NCBI GenBank assembly: GCA_009778425.1
Contig: WRJU01000221.1
Coordinates: forward strand, 1 to 12,843
Direction: 5' to 3'
Length of the DNA: 12,843 nt
Source of the DNA: Pseudomonadota bacterium
Lineage (GTDB): Bacteria > Pseudomonadota > Gammaproteobacteria > Burkholderiales > Rhodocyclaceae
Position 1 is the first letter of the stretch, and each line of letters starts with the position of its first letter. Shown piece after piece: positions 1 through 7,660 of the stretch. The position numbers and the translations under genes are program-made. Under the pieces are notes generated by a model, which was not told the DNA's origin, searched no databases, and saw nothing but the letters and a program-made list of their open reading frames with translations.

Positions 1-2
1 AG

Positions 3-611
3 AAACCGCATTGCGTGCTGTTGCTCGACGAAATCGAAAAGGCTCACCAGGACATCTACAACATCCTGCTTCAGGTGATGGATCACGGCGCCCTCACCGA
101 CAACAACGGGCGGCAAGCCGATTTCCGCAACGTCATCCTCATCATGACCACCAATGCCGGAGCCGATGCCATACAGAAATCCGTCATGGGCTTCTCGGCC
201 AAACGCGAAATGGGCGACGAGATGACTGAGATCAAGCGGATTTTCACCCCAGAGTTCCGCAACCGGCTCGACGCCATGATTTCATTCAAGGCGCTCGACG
301 GCGAAGTCATCCTGCGCGTGGTCGACAAATTCCTGACGCAACTTGAAGGCCAATTGCATGAGAAGAAAGTCGAAGCCTGCTTCACCGACGCCCTCAAATC
401 CTGGCTGGCTGAAAAAGGGTTCGATCCAACGATGGGCGCGCGCCCGATGGCACGGCTGATCCAGGACATGATCCGCGCCGCGCTGGCCGATGAACTGCTG
501 TTCGGGCGGCTCGCCAACGGCGGCGTCGTTACCATCGACATCGACCCGGACAGCGAGAAAATCAAATTGACATTCGACCGCGACCAGGTTTCCGAACCCG
601 CTGTCGTCTAG
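3..611 (+). CDS. clpA: ClpA, ATP-dependent Clp protease ATP-binding subunit (C-terminal part, 5' end outside window)
   Basis: Only the last 202 residues are visible, covering the second AAA+ module (D2) of the Hsp100 unfoldase that feeds substrates to the ClpP peptidase in the cytoplasm. Seen in the sequence: the D2 Walker B strand VLLLDE at visible residues 5-10, the ClpA-type stretch LTDNNGR near residues 31-37, sensor 1 TTNAG near 49-53, the arginine-finger segment FTPEFRNRLD with R86/R88, and sensor 2 GARPMARLIQ with R147. The LTDNNGR wording and the short C-terminal domain fit ClpA better than ClpB. The reading frame is open to the left edge, so the start, N-domain, D1 and the ClpP-binding loop lie outside. 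The gene ends in TAG, 29 bp before the convergent trkH stop; no T-run terminator is seen in that gap. ClpS, the usual partner gene, would lie to the left. Confidence 0.95.
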   Translation, partial: KPHCVLLLDEIEKAHQDIYNILLQVMDHGALTDNNGRQADFRNVILIMTTNAGADAIQKSVMGFSAKREMGDEMTEIKRIFTPEFRNRLDAMISFKALDGEVILRVVDKFLTQLEGQLHEKKVEACFTDALKSWLAEKGFDPTMGARPMARLIQDMIRAALADELLFGRLANGGVVTIDIDPDSEKIKLTFDRDQVSEPAVV

Positions 612-640
612 TTACGCCGGTCAGTTCAGAGCGCTCTTCC

Positions 641-2113
641 TCAGCGCCGCCAAAACGCCGGTGTAAACACCACCAGTAGCGTAAAGATTTCCAACCGCCC
701 CAGGATCATCGTGAAGGCGAGTACGGCTGTCTGAAAATCGTTCAAACTCCGGAAGGTCGAAGCGGGGCCGACTGCGCCGAGACCGGGGCCTGTGTTGTTG
801 AGGCAAGTCACGACGGCTGAAAAGGCGGTGACGAGTTCCAGGCCGGTTGCCGACAACAGCAAGGTCAGCGCGGCAATGCTGATCATGTACATGAAGCTGA
901 AACTGAGCACGGCATACAGTACCCCTTCTCCTACAGGCTGGCCGGAGAGCCGCACCGGATGCACGGCGTTAGGATGCAGCGCGCGGATGATTTCGCGCCA
1001 TACCTGCTTGTAGAGAATGATCGCGCGCATCATTTTGATGCCGCCGCCCGCCGAACCGGAACAGGCCATGAAACTGCCGAGGAAGAGCAAGCAGATTTGT
1101 GCAAACATCGGCCACTGTGTGAAGTCGGTCGTGGTCAACCCGAGCGAGGTCGCCATTGAAACTACATGAAAACTGACGCGGCGCAAGGTACTGAAAAACC
1201 CGGCATCAATACCGCTGTGCATCAGGTAGGCCATCAGCAGGATGACACTGATCGCCAGCACACCGAAGAAAAACGGGATCTCCGGGTCGCGCCGGTAGGG
1301 CGCAAGCGAACGCCGCGAGAACGCGAGGTAATGCGTTGCAAAATTCAACGCCGAGGCAAGCGCGAAAACCATGACCACCAGTTCGGTCGCAGTGTTGTCG
1401 TACCAGGCCATTGATCTGTCGTGATTGGAAAATCCACCCAACCCCGTGACCGAAAACGCCATGATGAGCGCATCCCATCCGCCCAAGCCTGTCAGCCACA
1501 GCGCCAGGCCGCATCCCAGGGTAAGCAGGATGTATGTGCCCCACAATCCTTTGGCGGTTTCGGTGATACGGGGGGTGAGGCTGCTTTCTTTCATCGGCGT
1601 TGGAATTTCAGCCTTGAAAAGCTGCCGCCCGCCGATGCCGAGCAAGGGCAGGATGGCCACCACCAGGACGATGATCCCCATGCCGCCGATCCAGTGCAGG
1701 AAAGTCCGCCACAGGTTGATCGATACAGGCAGATCGTCGATGCCGGTGAGCACGGTTGCGCCAGTGGCGGTCAACCCTGAAGTAGCCTCAAAATAGGCCT
1801 CGATGAAGCTCAGTGCGGGTAAATGCACCAACAAAGGCAAGGCACCGAATACCGGCAGTATCAGCCAGGTTGTCGCAACGAGAAAAAAGCCGTCAAGCAC
1901 CCTCAGGTTACGGCGATAACGGTAGGTCAGGGCAAAGAGTGCCACGCCGCTGAAGAAGGCCACGAGAAAGGCCAGATCAAAGGCCCTGGAGGCGGCATCC
2001 TCCAGGTATTGCGAGACCAGGAGCGGAAACAGCATCAGCATCCCGAAAATGGCGATGATCAGGCCAAGAGCATTGAGCGGCGCGGCATAGGCGCGAAACG
2101 GGATGCGCAACAT
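641..2113 (-). CDS. trkH: TrkH-family potassium uptake channel subunit
   Basis: The 490-residue polytopic inner-membrane protein is the K+-conducting subunit of the Trk system, working with TrkA. It shows the four-repeat membrane-pore-membrane plan. The pore loops carry TSGLTATG (about 111-118), FSVTGLGGFSNHD (about 220-232), SMATSLGLTTTD (about 319-330) and NNTGPGLG (about 439-446), each supplying a filter glycine. Length matches the E. coli TrkH/TrkG class (about 480-490). The ATG directly abuts the TAG stop of trkA with no spacer (CTATAGATG), so translation is probably coupled. No independent promoter is apparent. The C terminus is short (PAFWRR), ending just after the last membrane segment, which is usual. 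TrkH versus TrkG cannot be separated from sequence alone; the adjacent trkA supports a complete Trk transporter. Confidence 0.95.
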   Translation of the reverse strand: MLRIPFRAYAAPLNALGLIIAIFGMLMLFPLLVSQYLEDAASRAFDLAFLVAFFSGVALFALTYRYRRNLRVLDGFFLVATTWLILPVFGALPLLVHLPALSFIEAYFEATSGLTATGATVLTGIDDLPVSINLWRTFLHWIGGMGIIVLVVAILPLLGIGGRQLFKAEIPTPMKESSLTPRITETAKGLWGTYILLTLGCGLALWLTGLGGWDALIMAFSVTGLGGFSNHDRSMAWYDNTATELVVMVFALASALNFATHYLAFSRRSLAPYRRDPEIPFFFGVLAISVILLMAYLMHSGIDAGFFSTLRRVSFHVVSMATSLGLTTTDFTQWPMFAQICLLFLGSFMACSGSAGGGIKMMRAIILYKQVWREIIRALHPNAVHPVRLSGQPVGEGVLYAVLSFSFMYMISIAALTLLLSATGLELVTAFSAVVTCLNNTGPGLGAVGPASTFRSLNDFQTAVLAFTMILGRLEIFTLLVVFTPAFWRR

Positions 2114-3508
2114 CTATAGAAAGGTAAAGCCGACCTGGAATAGTTTTTCGATTTTTCTCACCAGGTTCTTGTGAGGGCAGAACACAATGACATGGTCTCC
2201 GCTTTCGATCACCGTGTCGTTGTTCGGGATGAGTACCTTGTGACTTTCGTCTGCGTCAGGGGTTTCACGCACAATGGCGCTGATCGTAACGCCTTCGGGC
2301 AGAGGTATCCTGTCAATGGCGCGCCCGACCACCCTGGAATTGCTGTGCTGCCCATGCGCGACGATTTCAAGCGCCTCCGCCGCGCCGCGCCGCAGACTGT
2401 GCACGGCCACGACATCTCCCCGGCGCACATGGGCAAGCAGTACGCCGATAGAAGCCTGCGCGGGTGAAATGACAATGTCGATCAACCCCCCTTCGACCAG
2501 GCCAACGTAACTCTTGCGGTTGACGAGCGCCAGCGTGTGGCGCGCACCCATGCGTTTGGCAAGCGTAGCCGACATGATGTTGTCTTCTTCGTCATTGGTC
2601 AGCGCAACGAACAGGTCAGTTTCGTCGATCCCTTCGTTTTCGAGCAGTTTTTCGTTGGTCACGTTACCGTGCAGAACGAGCGTGTTGCGAAGGCTGACCG
2701 CCAGTTTTTCAGCTCGGAGCGCGTCAATTTCGATGAGTTTGACGTTGAAATCGCGATCGAGCGATGCCGCCAGACGCGAGCCGATATTGCCGCCTCCGGC
2801 GATCATGATCCGCCGCATGGGAGGGGGCGCGCCGCGCAAAGCCTGCAGAACCGTGTGGGTATGGCGCTTTGCGACAAGGCAGAAAACTTCATCGCCCGGC
2901 ATGATGATGATCTTGCCGGAAGGCGCGACGGGATGGCCCGCGCGATAAATCGCCGCGATATGCGCATCCATCTGGAGAAGTTGAGCATGTAGCTCGGACA
3001 GCGGGTGCCAGACCAGTGGATTGTTTTCACGCGCGACGACGCTGATGAGCTTGACCAGCCCATCGGCGAAATTGAGTACCTGTAGCGCACCTGGAAAATC
3101 AATCAGGCGGCGAATGTAATCGGTGACGATCTGTTCCGGACAGATAGAGAAATCCACCGCGAAATTGCTGTTGTCAAGCAATTCCGGGTGTTCGCCATAG
3201 TCGGCAGAGCGCAGACGGGCAATGCGGGTAGGCAGGTTGAAAAGCGTCCGGGCAATCTTGCAGGCGCACAGATTCGTCTGGTCGGACTGAGTCACGGCAA
3301 TCAGCAGGTCGGCATTATCAGCGCCTGCCTCACGCAGCACCGAAGGCGAGGCGGCATTGCCGCACACAGTACGCACCTCGAAACGTTCGCGCAGTTCGGC
3401 CAGTTCCTTCGCGTCAGTATCGACGAGGGTAATGTCATTGGCCTCGGAAAGCAGTCCTTCCGCAACGGATGTGCCGACCTGTCCGGCACCAAGAATGATG
3501 ATGTTCAC
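2114..3508 (-). CDS. trkA: TrkA, NAD-binding gating subunit of Trk potassium transporter
   Basis: This 464-residue peripheral membrane protein binds nucleotide and controls K+ flux through TrkH. It has two tandem RCK (TrkA-N plus TrkA-C) units. The first begins with the Rossmann loop GAGQVG (residues 7-12) and has the acidic D30 at the end of beta-2. The second begins with GGGNIG (238-243) and has E260 in LIEID. E. coli TrkA is 458 residues, so the length is normal. The start is a GTG, chosen because it places the family-typical MxIIILGAGQVG at the N terminus; a weak purine-rich GAAAG lies 5-9 bases upstream. The gene lies 116 bp after ntrX and abuts trkH. No convincing -35/-10 pair was found in the 116-bp gap, though a TAGAAT-like -10 is present, so co-transcription with ntrX remains possible. 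Confidence 0.96.
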   Translation of the reverse strand: MNIIILGAGQVGTSVAEGLLSEANDITLVDTDAKELAELRERFEVRTVCGNAASPSVLREAGADNADLLIAVTQSDQTNLCACKIARTLFNLPTRIARLRSADYGEHPELLDNSNFAVDFSICPEQIVTDYIRRLIDFPGALQVLNFADGLVKLISVVARENNPLVWHPLSELHAQLLQMDAHIAAIYRAGHPVAPSGKIIIMPGDEVFCLVAKRHTHTVLQALRGAPPPMRRIMIAGGGNIGSRLAASLDRDFNVKLIEIDALRAEKLAVSLRNTLVLHGNVTNEKLLENEGIDETDLFVALTNDEEDNIMSATLAKRMGARHTLALVNRKSYVGLVEGGLIDIVISPAQASIGVLLAHVRRGDVVAVHSLRRGAAEALEIVAHGQHSNSRVVGRAIDRIPLPEGVTISAIVRETPDADESHKVLIPNNDTVIESGDHVIVFCPHKNLVRKIEKLFQVGFTFL

Positions 3509-3624
3509 CTAAGCTTTCGTGTAAAACAGGGAGGGCTGATTCTACGCGCTTCGCAGACGAGGAGGGAGAGATGCTGTGTCGAATAGACAGCGGCGGAAAC
3601 AGCTCCAATTACGCAGTATCCGTC

Positions 3625-4866
3625 TCAGCTTTCTTCGTGCTGCCGCCCGCAGTGCAAGCCGAGTTGCCGGAGCTTGCGATAAAGGTGGGTACGTTCAAGC
3701 CCGGTTTTTTGCGCCAGCCGGGTGATGTTGCCTCGCTCCAGCCGCAAGTGATGTTCAAAATACATGCGCTCGAACGCCTCCCGCGCTTCGCGCAGGGGCA
3801 GGTCGAATGAAATTGGGCTGATCAGGGAATCCGGAACGGGTAGCCCCCCTTCAGGCAGATTGATTTCCTCTTCCGTCGAGGCTTGCGCCAGGCTGCGGAT
3901 CGTGGCGTATAGCTCGCCGTAGCCACCATGCCAGTCGCGCCGACGCAACTGAGACAGTGTCGCGGGCGAAAAACGGCGCATCGGCACTTCCTTGGCATCG
4001 ACAAGATGGCGCAGGATGCGGCAAGCCAGTTCGGGCAGATCGTCGCGAATATCGGCAAGCGTGGGTACCCCCGTCAGCGTGTGTGAGAAAAGGAGTTCGA
4101 CCAGGGCGGGCTCCCATCCAGCGGCCAATAGTTCCTCACGGTTCGAATTGCTGGCAACGAGCAGCCGGAGGTCATATCGTTCGAGGCGGTCTACAATGGC
4201 GGCCAGGTTCTTTTGCCGGGAACGCGACAACCGTTCCAGGGCGGGGAGGTAAAGCTGCCCTCCTTGGGATGCAGCCAATCGCGTAGGTTCATAGACACCG
4301 TCGAAGGTGCCGAGATCGAGCCAAGGCTTTCCCGGCGTCTGCAGGCTACGAGCGGCAAGTTCAGCCAGATGATCCTGCCCGGTCTGAAGCAGGATCACGC
4401 GCGACTGCATGGCGGCCTGCCGCAAACGGCGGTGCAACTCGCGCAGGGGCACAGAATCCGGGAAAGCCGCCAGGGTGAGCGCCATAGGCACAGGCACGGT
4501 GGGCTGGCGTTGCAAGCCGCGCCTGACTGAGGAAAGGAGCTTCTGCAGGGCAATGGGCTTTTCGAGATAGTCGATTGCGCCGATGCGGGTCGCCTCTACC
4601 GCAGTGTCGATCGTGCCATGCCCGGACATCATCACCACCGGCATGGTCAATTGTCCGGCTGCCGCCCATTCCTTGAGCAGGGTAATACCATCGGTATCCG
4701 GCATCCATATGTCGAGCAAAACCATATCCGGACAGGATGCGTTGCGCATCGCTCGTGCGGCAGCAGCGTCTTCGGCCTGAATGACATCATGCCCTTCGTC
4801 GCGGAGTATCTCGGAGAGCAATTCGCGGATACCGATTTCGTCGTCAACGATGAGTATTTTCGACAT
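3625..4866 (-). CDS. ntrX: NtrX-like response regulator with degenerate AAA+ domain and Fis-type HTH
   Basis: This 413-residue cytoplasmic DNA-binding response regulator is the partner of the NtrY kinase encoded just upstream. The receiver domain (1-120) is intact: acidic pocket D8/D9, phospho-acceptor D52 in LLDIWMPD, S81, and K103 in YLEKP. The C-terminal Fis-type helix-turn-helix is clear (about 365-404, ending THLYRKLRQLGL). The middle region (about 135-325) aligns in outline with a sigma-54 activator AAA+ domain (VILL, GGQLYLPAL, LRLLVASNSN, DWHGGYGEL), but key motifs are gone. The Walker A position reads LLQTGQDHLAEL without GK, there is no GAFTGA loop, and the Walker B acidic pair DE is replaced by PA (208-209). 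The sensor II GNVREL-type motif reads GGYGEL. It probably binds DNA without acting as a sigma-54 ATPase. The start lies 2 bp after the ntrY stop. Whether the product regulates nitrogen, respiration or envelope genes cannot be read from sequence. Confidence 0.9.
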   Translation of the reverse strand: MSKILIVDDEIGIRELLSEILRDEGHDVIQAEDAAAARAMRNASCPDMVLLDIWMPDTDGITLLKEWAAAGQLTMPVVMMSGHGTIDTAVEATRIGAIDYLEKPIALQKLLSSVRRGLQRQPTVPVPMALTLAAFPDSVPLRELHRRLRQAAMQSRVILLQTGQDHLAELAARSLQTPGKPWLDLGTFDGVYEPTRLAASQGGQLYLPALERLSRSRQKNLAAIVDRLERYDLRLLVASNSNREELLAAGWEPALVELLFSHTLTGVPTLADIRDDLPELACRILRHLVDAKEVPMRRFSPATLSQLRRRDWHGGYGELYATIRSLAQASTEEEINLPEGGLPVPDSLISPISFDLPLREAREAFERMYFEHHLRLERGNITRLAQKTGLERTHLYRKLRQLGLHCGRQHEES

Positions 4867-4868
4867 TT

Positions 4869-6995
4869 TCAGAGTTCATTATTTGTCATGACCGTGCGCA
4901 AACGGATGCGCACCCCCCCGCCACCGCTATCACGATTGGCAATTTTTACCTCACCACCGTGTTCGGTGACAATCTTTTTTATCATAGCCAAACCCAAACC
5001 GGTTCCTTTGGCCTTGGTCGTAAAATAAGGCTCGAATGCGCGCGCCAACACTTCCGGCGGGAAACCCGGCCCGTTGTCCTGGCATGACAGCAGCACCCAA
5101 TCGCCTTCTCCGCGCGCTGCAAGAACGATTTCAGCATTTTCCTGATCCATCAACGCATCCAGCGCATTTTGCAACATATTGTGAACGATCTGGCGAATTT
5201 GCGAAGCGTCTCCCATCACCTGCGGCAAGTCAGCAGGTATTTGCAATATGATCTTTGCCGACATGCTTTCGTAAAGCAAGAGGATTTCGCGTATGAGTTC
5301 GCCAAGATCGAGCGGCGCGAGCGTTGGCGCGGGCAAGCGCGCGTAATCACGGAAGGCGTTGATCAGATTCTTGACGGCTTCCACCTGATTCACAATGGTC
5401 TGGGTCGAGCGTTCGAGCATTTGCCGACCCGCATCATCGAGCCCGGAAGAAAGCTTGAACGCCAAGCGTTCGGCAGAGAGTTGAATCGGGGTCAGCGGAT
5501 TCTTGATTTCATGCGCAAGCCGTCGGGCAACTTCGGCCCAAGCGGCAGTGCGTTGCGCCTCGATCAGCCGGGTAATGTCATCGATCACCGCTACCAGCCC
5601 TCCCCCAGTACTTTCAGGTAGGCGGGAACCATGTATCAGCAGGGTCATCGGGGAGCTATCGGGGCGCAGAATTTCCAGTTCGGCCTGCCAGTCACCTTCG
5701 TGCTTGGCAAAGCCTTCAAGGAGCGCATCGCGCAACAGCGTGTGTCGCGGCCAGTCGGCAAGCGCGATATTCTCGAAACTGCCGAGTTCATCGGCGAGAA
5801 TGTCGAGCGCGCCACGATTGGCAGCGCGAAGCACTCCCTTCGCACTGAAAACCAGAACCCCGGCCGACAGGTGCGTGAGTACGCTCTCAAGGTAGGCACG
5901 GGCGGATTCGACTTCGAGCCGGTTGTTCTCGGCCTGTGCGCGCGCGTCTTCAAGCTGGCGGGTCATCTGATTGAAGGAGTGGGTCAGTATCCCCAACTCG
6001 TCCCGGGCGGGCAAAGCCCGGCGCGGGCTGAAGTCGCCCTGGGCAACGGCCTCGGTTCCCTCGGCAAGGATGCGCAGCGGCGCTGCAAGCCGCCGGGCCA
6101 GGATAAAAGCAACTGCAATGGCGGCAAACAGAGCGACCAGCAGGGTCAGGGTCAGGGTCAACGAATAGATGCGCTTCAGGTTGCTGCGCGCCAAGGTCAG
6201 TTGCTGGTAATCGCGATAGGCTTCCTGCACGGCCCCTGCGTGCAGACTGAAGGTTTCTGGAACGGGTTGGGTCAGTTGCAGCAAGCGGGATGCCTTGGCA
6301 AGGCCTCGCCCTTCGAGTGGAACCAGGACGCGGATAACCCAGCGCCCATCGGGTGCATCCTCGATTACGCTCAAGCCACGCTCCTGAAAAGCACGGCGCA
6401 GTTCATGGGGTTGGGGCGAATCCGGGAACAAGCGGGCAGTATCGCCATCAATCGCGCTCACCAGCACCTGACCATTCGCGCCAAATACGGTAACGCTGCC
6501 AACTCCGGCCCATTCACGCAGACGATTGACCTGGGCGACCGAAATACCTGCCTGATTCTCAATATCCAGACTCATGGCGGCAGCCTTATCCTTGAGTTGG
6601 TCGATGAGATAATCGAGCGCGTTCTGACCGAGGGCAAGGCCGCCCTCAAGCGCGGAATCGACCCGCACGTCGAACCAGGATTCGATGCTGCGCACGACAA
6701 ACTGAAGCGACACCGCGTACACCACCAATCCCGGCAAGATCGCCATAAATGCGAACATCATAACCATTCGGTACTTTAGTCGCGAACCAAAGCGTCGGTT
6801 ACGGTATTCGCGCCACAAACGGATAAGTTGATAGACGACCGTTGTCGCCAACGTTATCGTGACGATCCCATTGATCGCGAGCAAAAAAGGGTACAGGTCG
6901 CTGAACAGCCCGGTCGTGTTGGCGCTGGCTGAGGCCAGGAGGTAAAGCGAAATGGCTGCGAGAATGGCGGCAATAGCGACCGCAACGTTCTTCAT
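4869..6995 (-). CDS. ntrY: NtrY-like membrane sensor histidine kinase
   Basis: This 708-residue inner-membrane kinase should phosphorylate the adjacent NtrX. Predicted order: membrane segments near residues 3-25, 34-58 and 78-103; a periplasmic sensing region about 104-275; a fourth membrane helix about 276-300; HAMP about 300-353; a PAS-like domain about 363-478; then the kinase core. The H-box is AHEIKNPLTPIQLSAER with H495, the N-box is HNMLQNALDAL (N610), the G1 box is DNGPG (640-644), and GTGLGL is at 664-669. The order and length (about 700-770) are typical of NtrY. The start MKNVAV was chosen because its ATG overlaps the upstream TGA as ATGA and it places the first membrane helix at the N terminus. 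A longer frame reaching 7151 would add 52 Ser/Gly/Asp-rich residues made of out-of-frame DUF4390 coding sequence. The signal sensed is unknown. Confidence 0.94.
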   Translation of the reverse strand: MKNVAVAIAAILAAISLYLLASASANTTGLFSDLYPFLLAINGIVTITLATTVVYQLIRLWREYRNRRFGSRLKYRMVMMFAFMAILPGLVVYAVSLQFVVRSIESWFDVRVDSALEGGLALGQNALDYLIDQLKDKAAAMSLDIENQAGISVAQVNRLREWAGVGSVTVFGANGQVLVSAIDGDTARLFPDSPQPHELRRAFQERGLSVIEDAPDGRWVIRVLVPLEGRGLAKASRLLQLTQPVPETFSLHAGAVQEAYRDYQQLTLARSNLKRIYSLTLTLTLLVALFAAIAVAFILARRLAAPLRILAEGTEAVAQGDFSPRRALPARDELGILTHSFNQMTRQLEDARAQAENNRLEVESARAYLESVLTHLSAGVLVFSAKGVLRAANRGALDILADELGSFENIALADWPRHTLLRDALLEGFAKHEGDWQAELEILRPDSSPMTLLIHGSRLPESTGGGLVAVIDDITRLIEAQRTAAWAEVARRLAHEIKNPLTPIQLSAERLAFKLSSGLDDAGRQMLERSTQTIVNQVEAVKNLINAFRDYARLPAPTLAPLDLGELIREILLLYESMSAKIILQIPADLPQVMGDASQIRQIVHNMLQNALDALMDQENAEIVLAARGEGDWVLLSCQDNGPGFPPEVLARAFEPYFTTKAKGTGLGLAMIKKIVTEHGGEVKIANRDSGGGGVRIRLRTVMTNNEL
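6141..6160. repeat. Short tandem hexamer (CAGGGT, just over 3 copies) inside ntrY
   Basis: Three consecutive copies of CAGGGT plus two further bases are present. On the coding (minus) strand they spell alternating Leu-Thr codons in the fourth membrane helix of NtrY (SLTLTLTLL). The unit is six bases, so gain or loss of a copy would stay in frame and change the helix by two residues. Confidence 0.8.
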
Positions 6996-7660
6996 TCTGT
7001 AATCGTCGCTCCCGGCATCGCCTTCTCTACTGCTGGCTCTTCTACTATCGTCGTTGTTTCCTCCTCTTCCACTGCCTCCTCTGGCTGTGTTGTTATCGCT
7101 GGCATTTCGGACGTAAATGTCCACTTCGTCCATCCTGTATCGAGACCCCATCTGCTATTGGCCAAGGCAGACAGTTGAAAAGGTTTGGGAAGCAGGGTGG
7201 TGTCATGGAAGAAACGCAATGTCGCTTCATACTTGTCTTTTGCATCAAACCCATCGGATGGCGCAACATGTAAATTACGAATGCGCTCCATGGTATGCAG
7301 CGCATCTGCCAGCGAATCGAAATTTCTGTGCAGGCTCCCAATATTGAGCCGGTAACTGCGAGTCATCGCGTGGTAGGCAAGGCGATATTCAAGCCGACGG
7401 TGGACAATCAGCTTGTCGAACCAATACCAGCGCGGGCGTTCGATTCGCAACTCCGCAACGAAGTGCAATGCCACACCATGCGCCAAGGCATCAATCAATT
7501 TTTGATTGAGATCGAAGCTGAAGTCCGCATTGAGTACATAACCTTCTTCGGACAAAACAATCCTGGCGTGGGTAATACTGGCATCGTCCGCTCTCGCAGG
7601 CAGCGACGCAAACACCAGGAACGCAACAAACAACAGCAAGTGGCGCAGGGACTCAAGCAT
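6992..7660 (-). CDS. DUF4390 family secreted/envelope protein of unknown function
   Basis: The 222-residue product has an N-terminal signal peptide (basic MLESLRH, hydrophobic LLLFVAFLVFASL, then PARA before DD), so it is probably exported. The remaining body fits the DUF4390 family usually found between rsmB and ntrY in betaproteobacteria. Visible landmarks are the ITHARIVLSEEGYVLNADF beta-strand opening, RPRWYWFDK near 75-83, and the end of the domain near WGLDTGWTKWTF (171-182). A Glu/Thr/Val-rich tail of about 38 residues (185-222) follows the domain and may be specific to this organism. The start was chosen because it gives the signal peptide and overlaps the rsmB stop by eight bases (ATGCTTGA). 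The stop overlaps the ntrY start by four (ATGA). These overlaps suggest translational coupling and a possible role in envelope sensing by NtrY, which is inference only. Upstream in-frame Met codons lie inside rsmB and are rejected. Confidence 0.88.
   Translation of the reverse strand: MLESLRHLLLFVAFLVFASLPARADDASITHARIVLSEEGYVLNADFSFDLNQKLIDALAHGVALHFVAELRIERPRWYWFDKLIVHRRLEYRLAYHAMTRSYRLNIGSLHRNFDSLADALHTMERIRNLHVAPSDGFDAKDKYEATLRFFHDTTLLPKPFQLSALANSRWGLDTGWTKWTFTSEMPAITTQPEEAVEEEETTTIVEEPAVEKAMPGATITE

Noticed and set aside
83..565. Minus-strand 160-codon open frame opposite clpA
   Set aside because: It is an antisense shadow of conserved clpA motifs with Ser/Arg-rich composition and no domain.
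628..637. 10-bp palindrome AGAGCGCTCT between clpA and trkH
   Set aside because: No loop and no T-run, so it is not a terminator; short enough to be chance.
3574..3592. Possible hairpin (GCTGT/ACAGC) between ntrX and trkA
   Set aside because: Only a 5-bp stem with a 9-base loop and no T-run; not enough to call a terminator.
5631..6779. Plus-strand 382-codon open frame opposite ntrY
   Set aside because: It is fully antisense to a well-supported kinase gene, has no recognisable domain, and reflects GC-rich codon usage on the other strand.
6996..7151. 52-residue N-terminal extension of ntrY
   Set aside because: It is Ser/Gly/Asp-rich, lies wholly inside the DUF4390 coding region in another frame, and the ATGA overlap at 6992-6995 with an immediate membrane helix gives a far better start.
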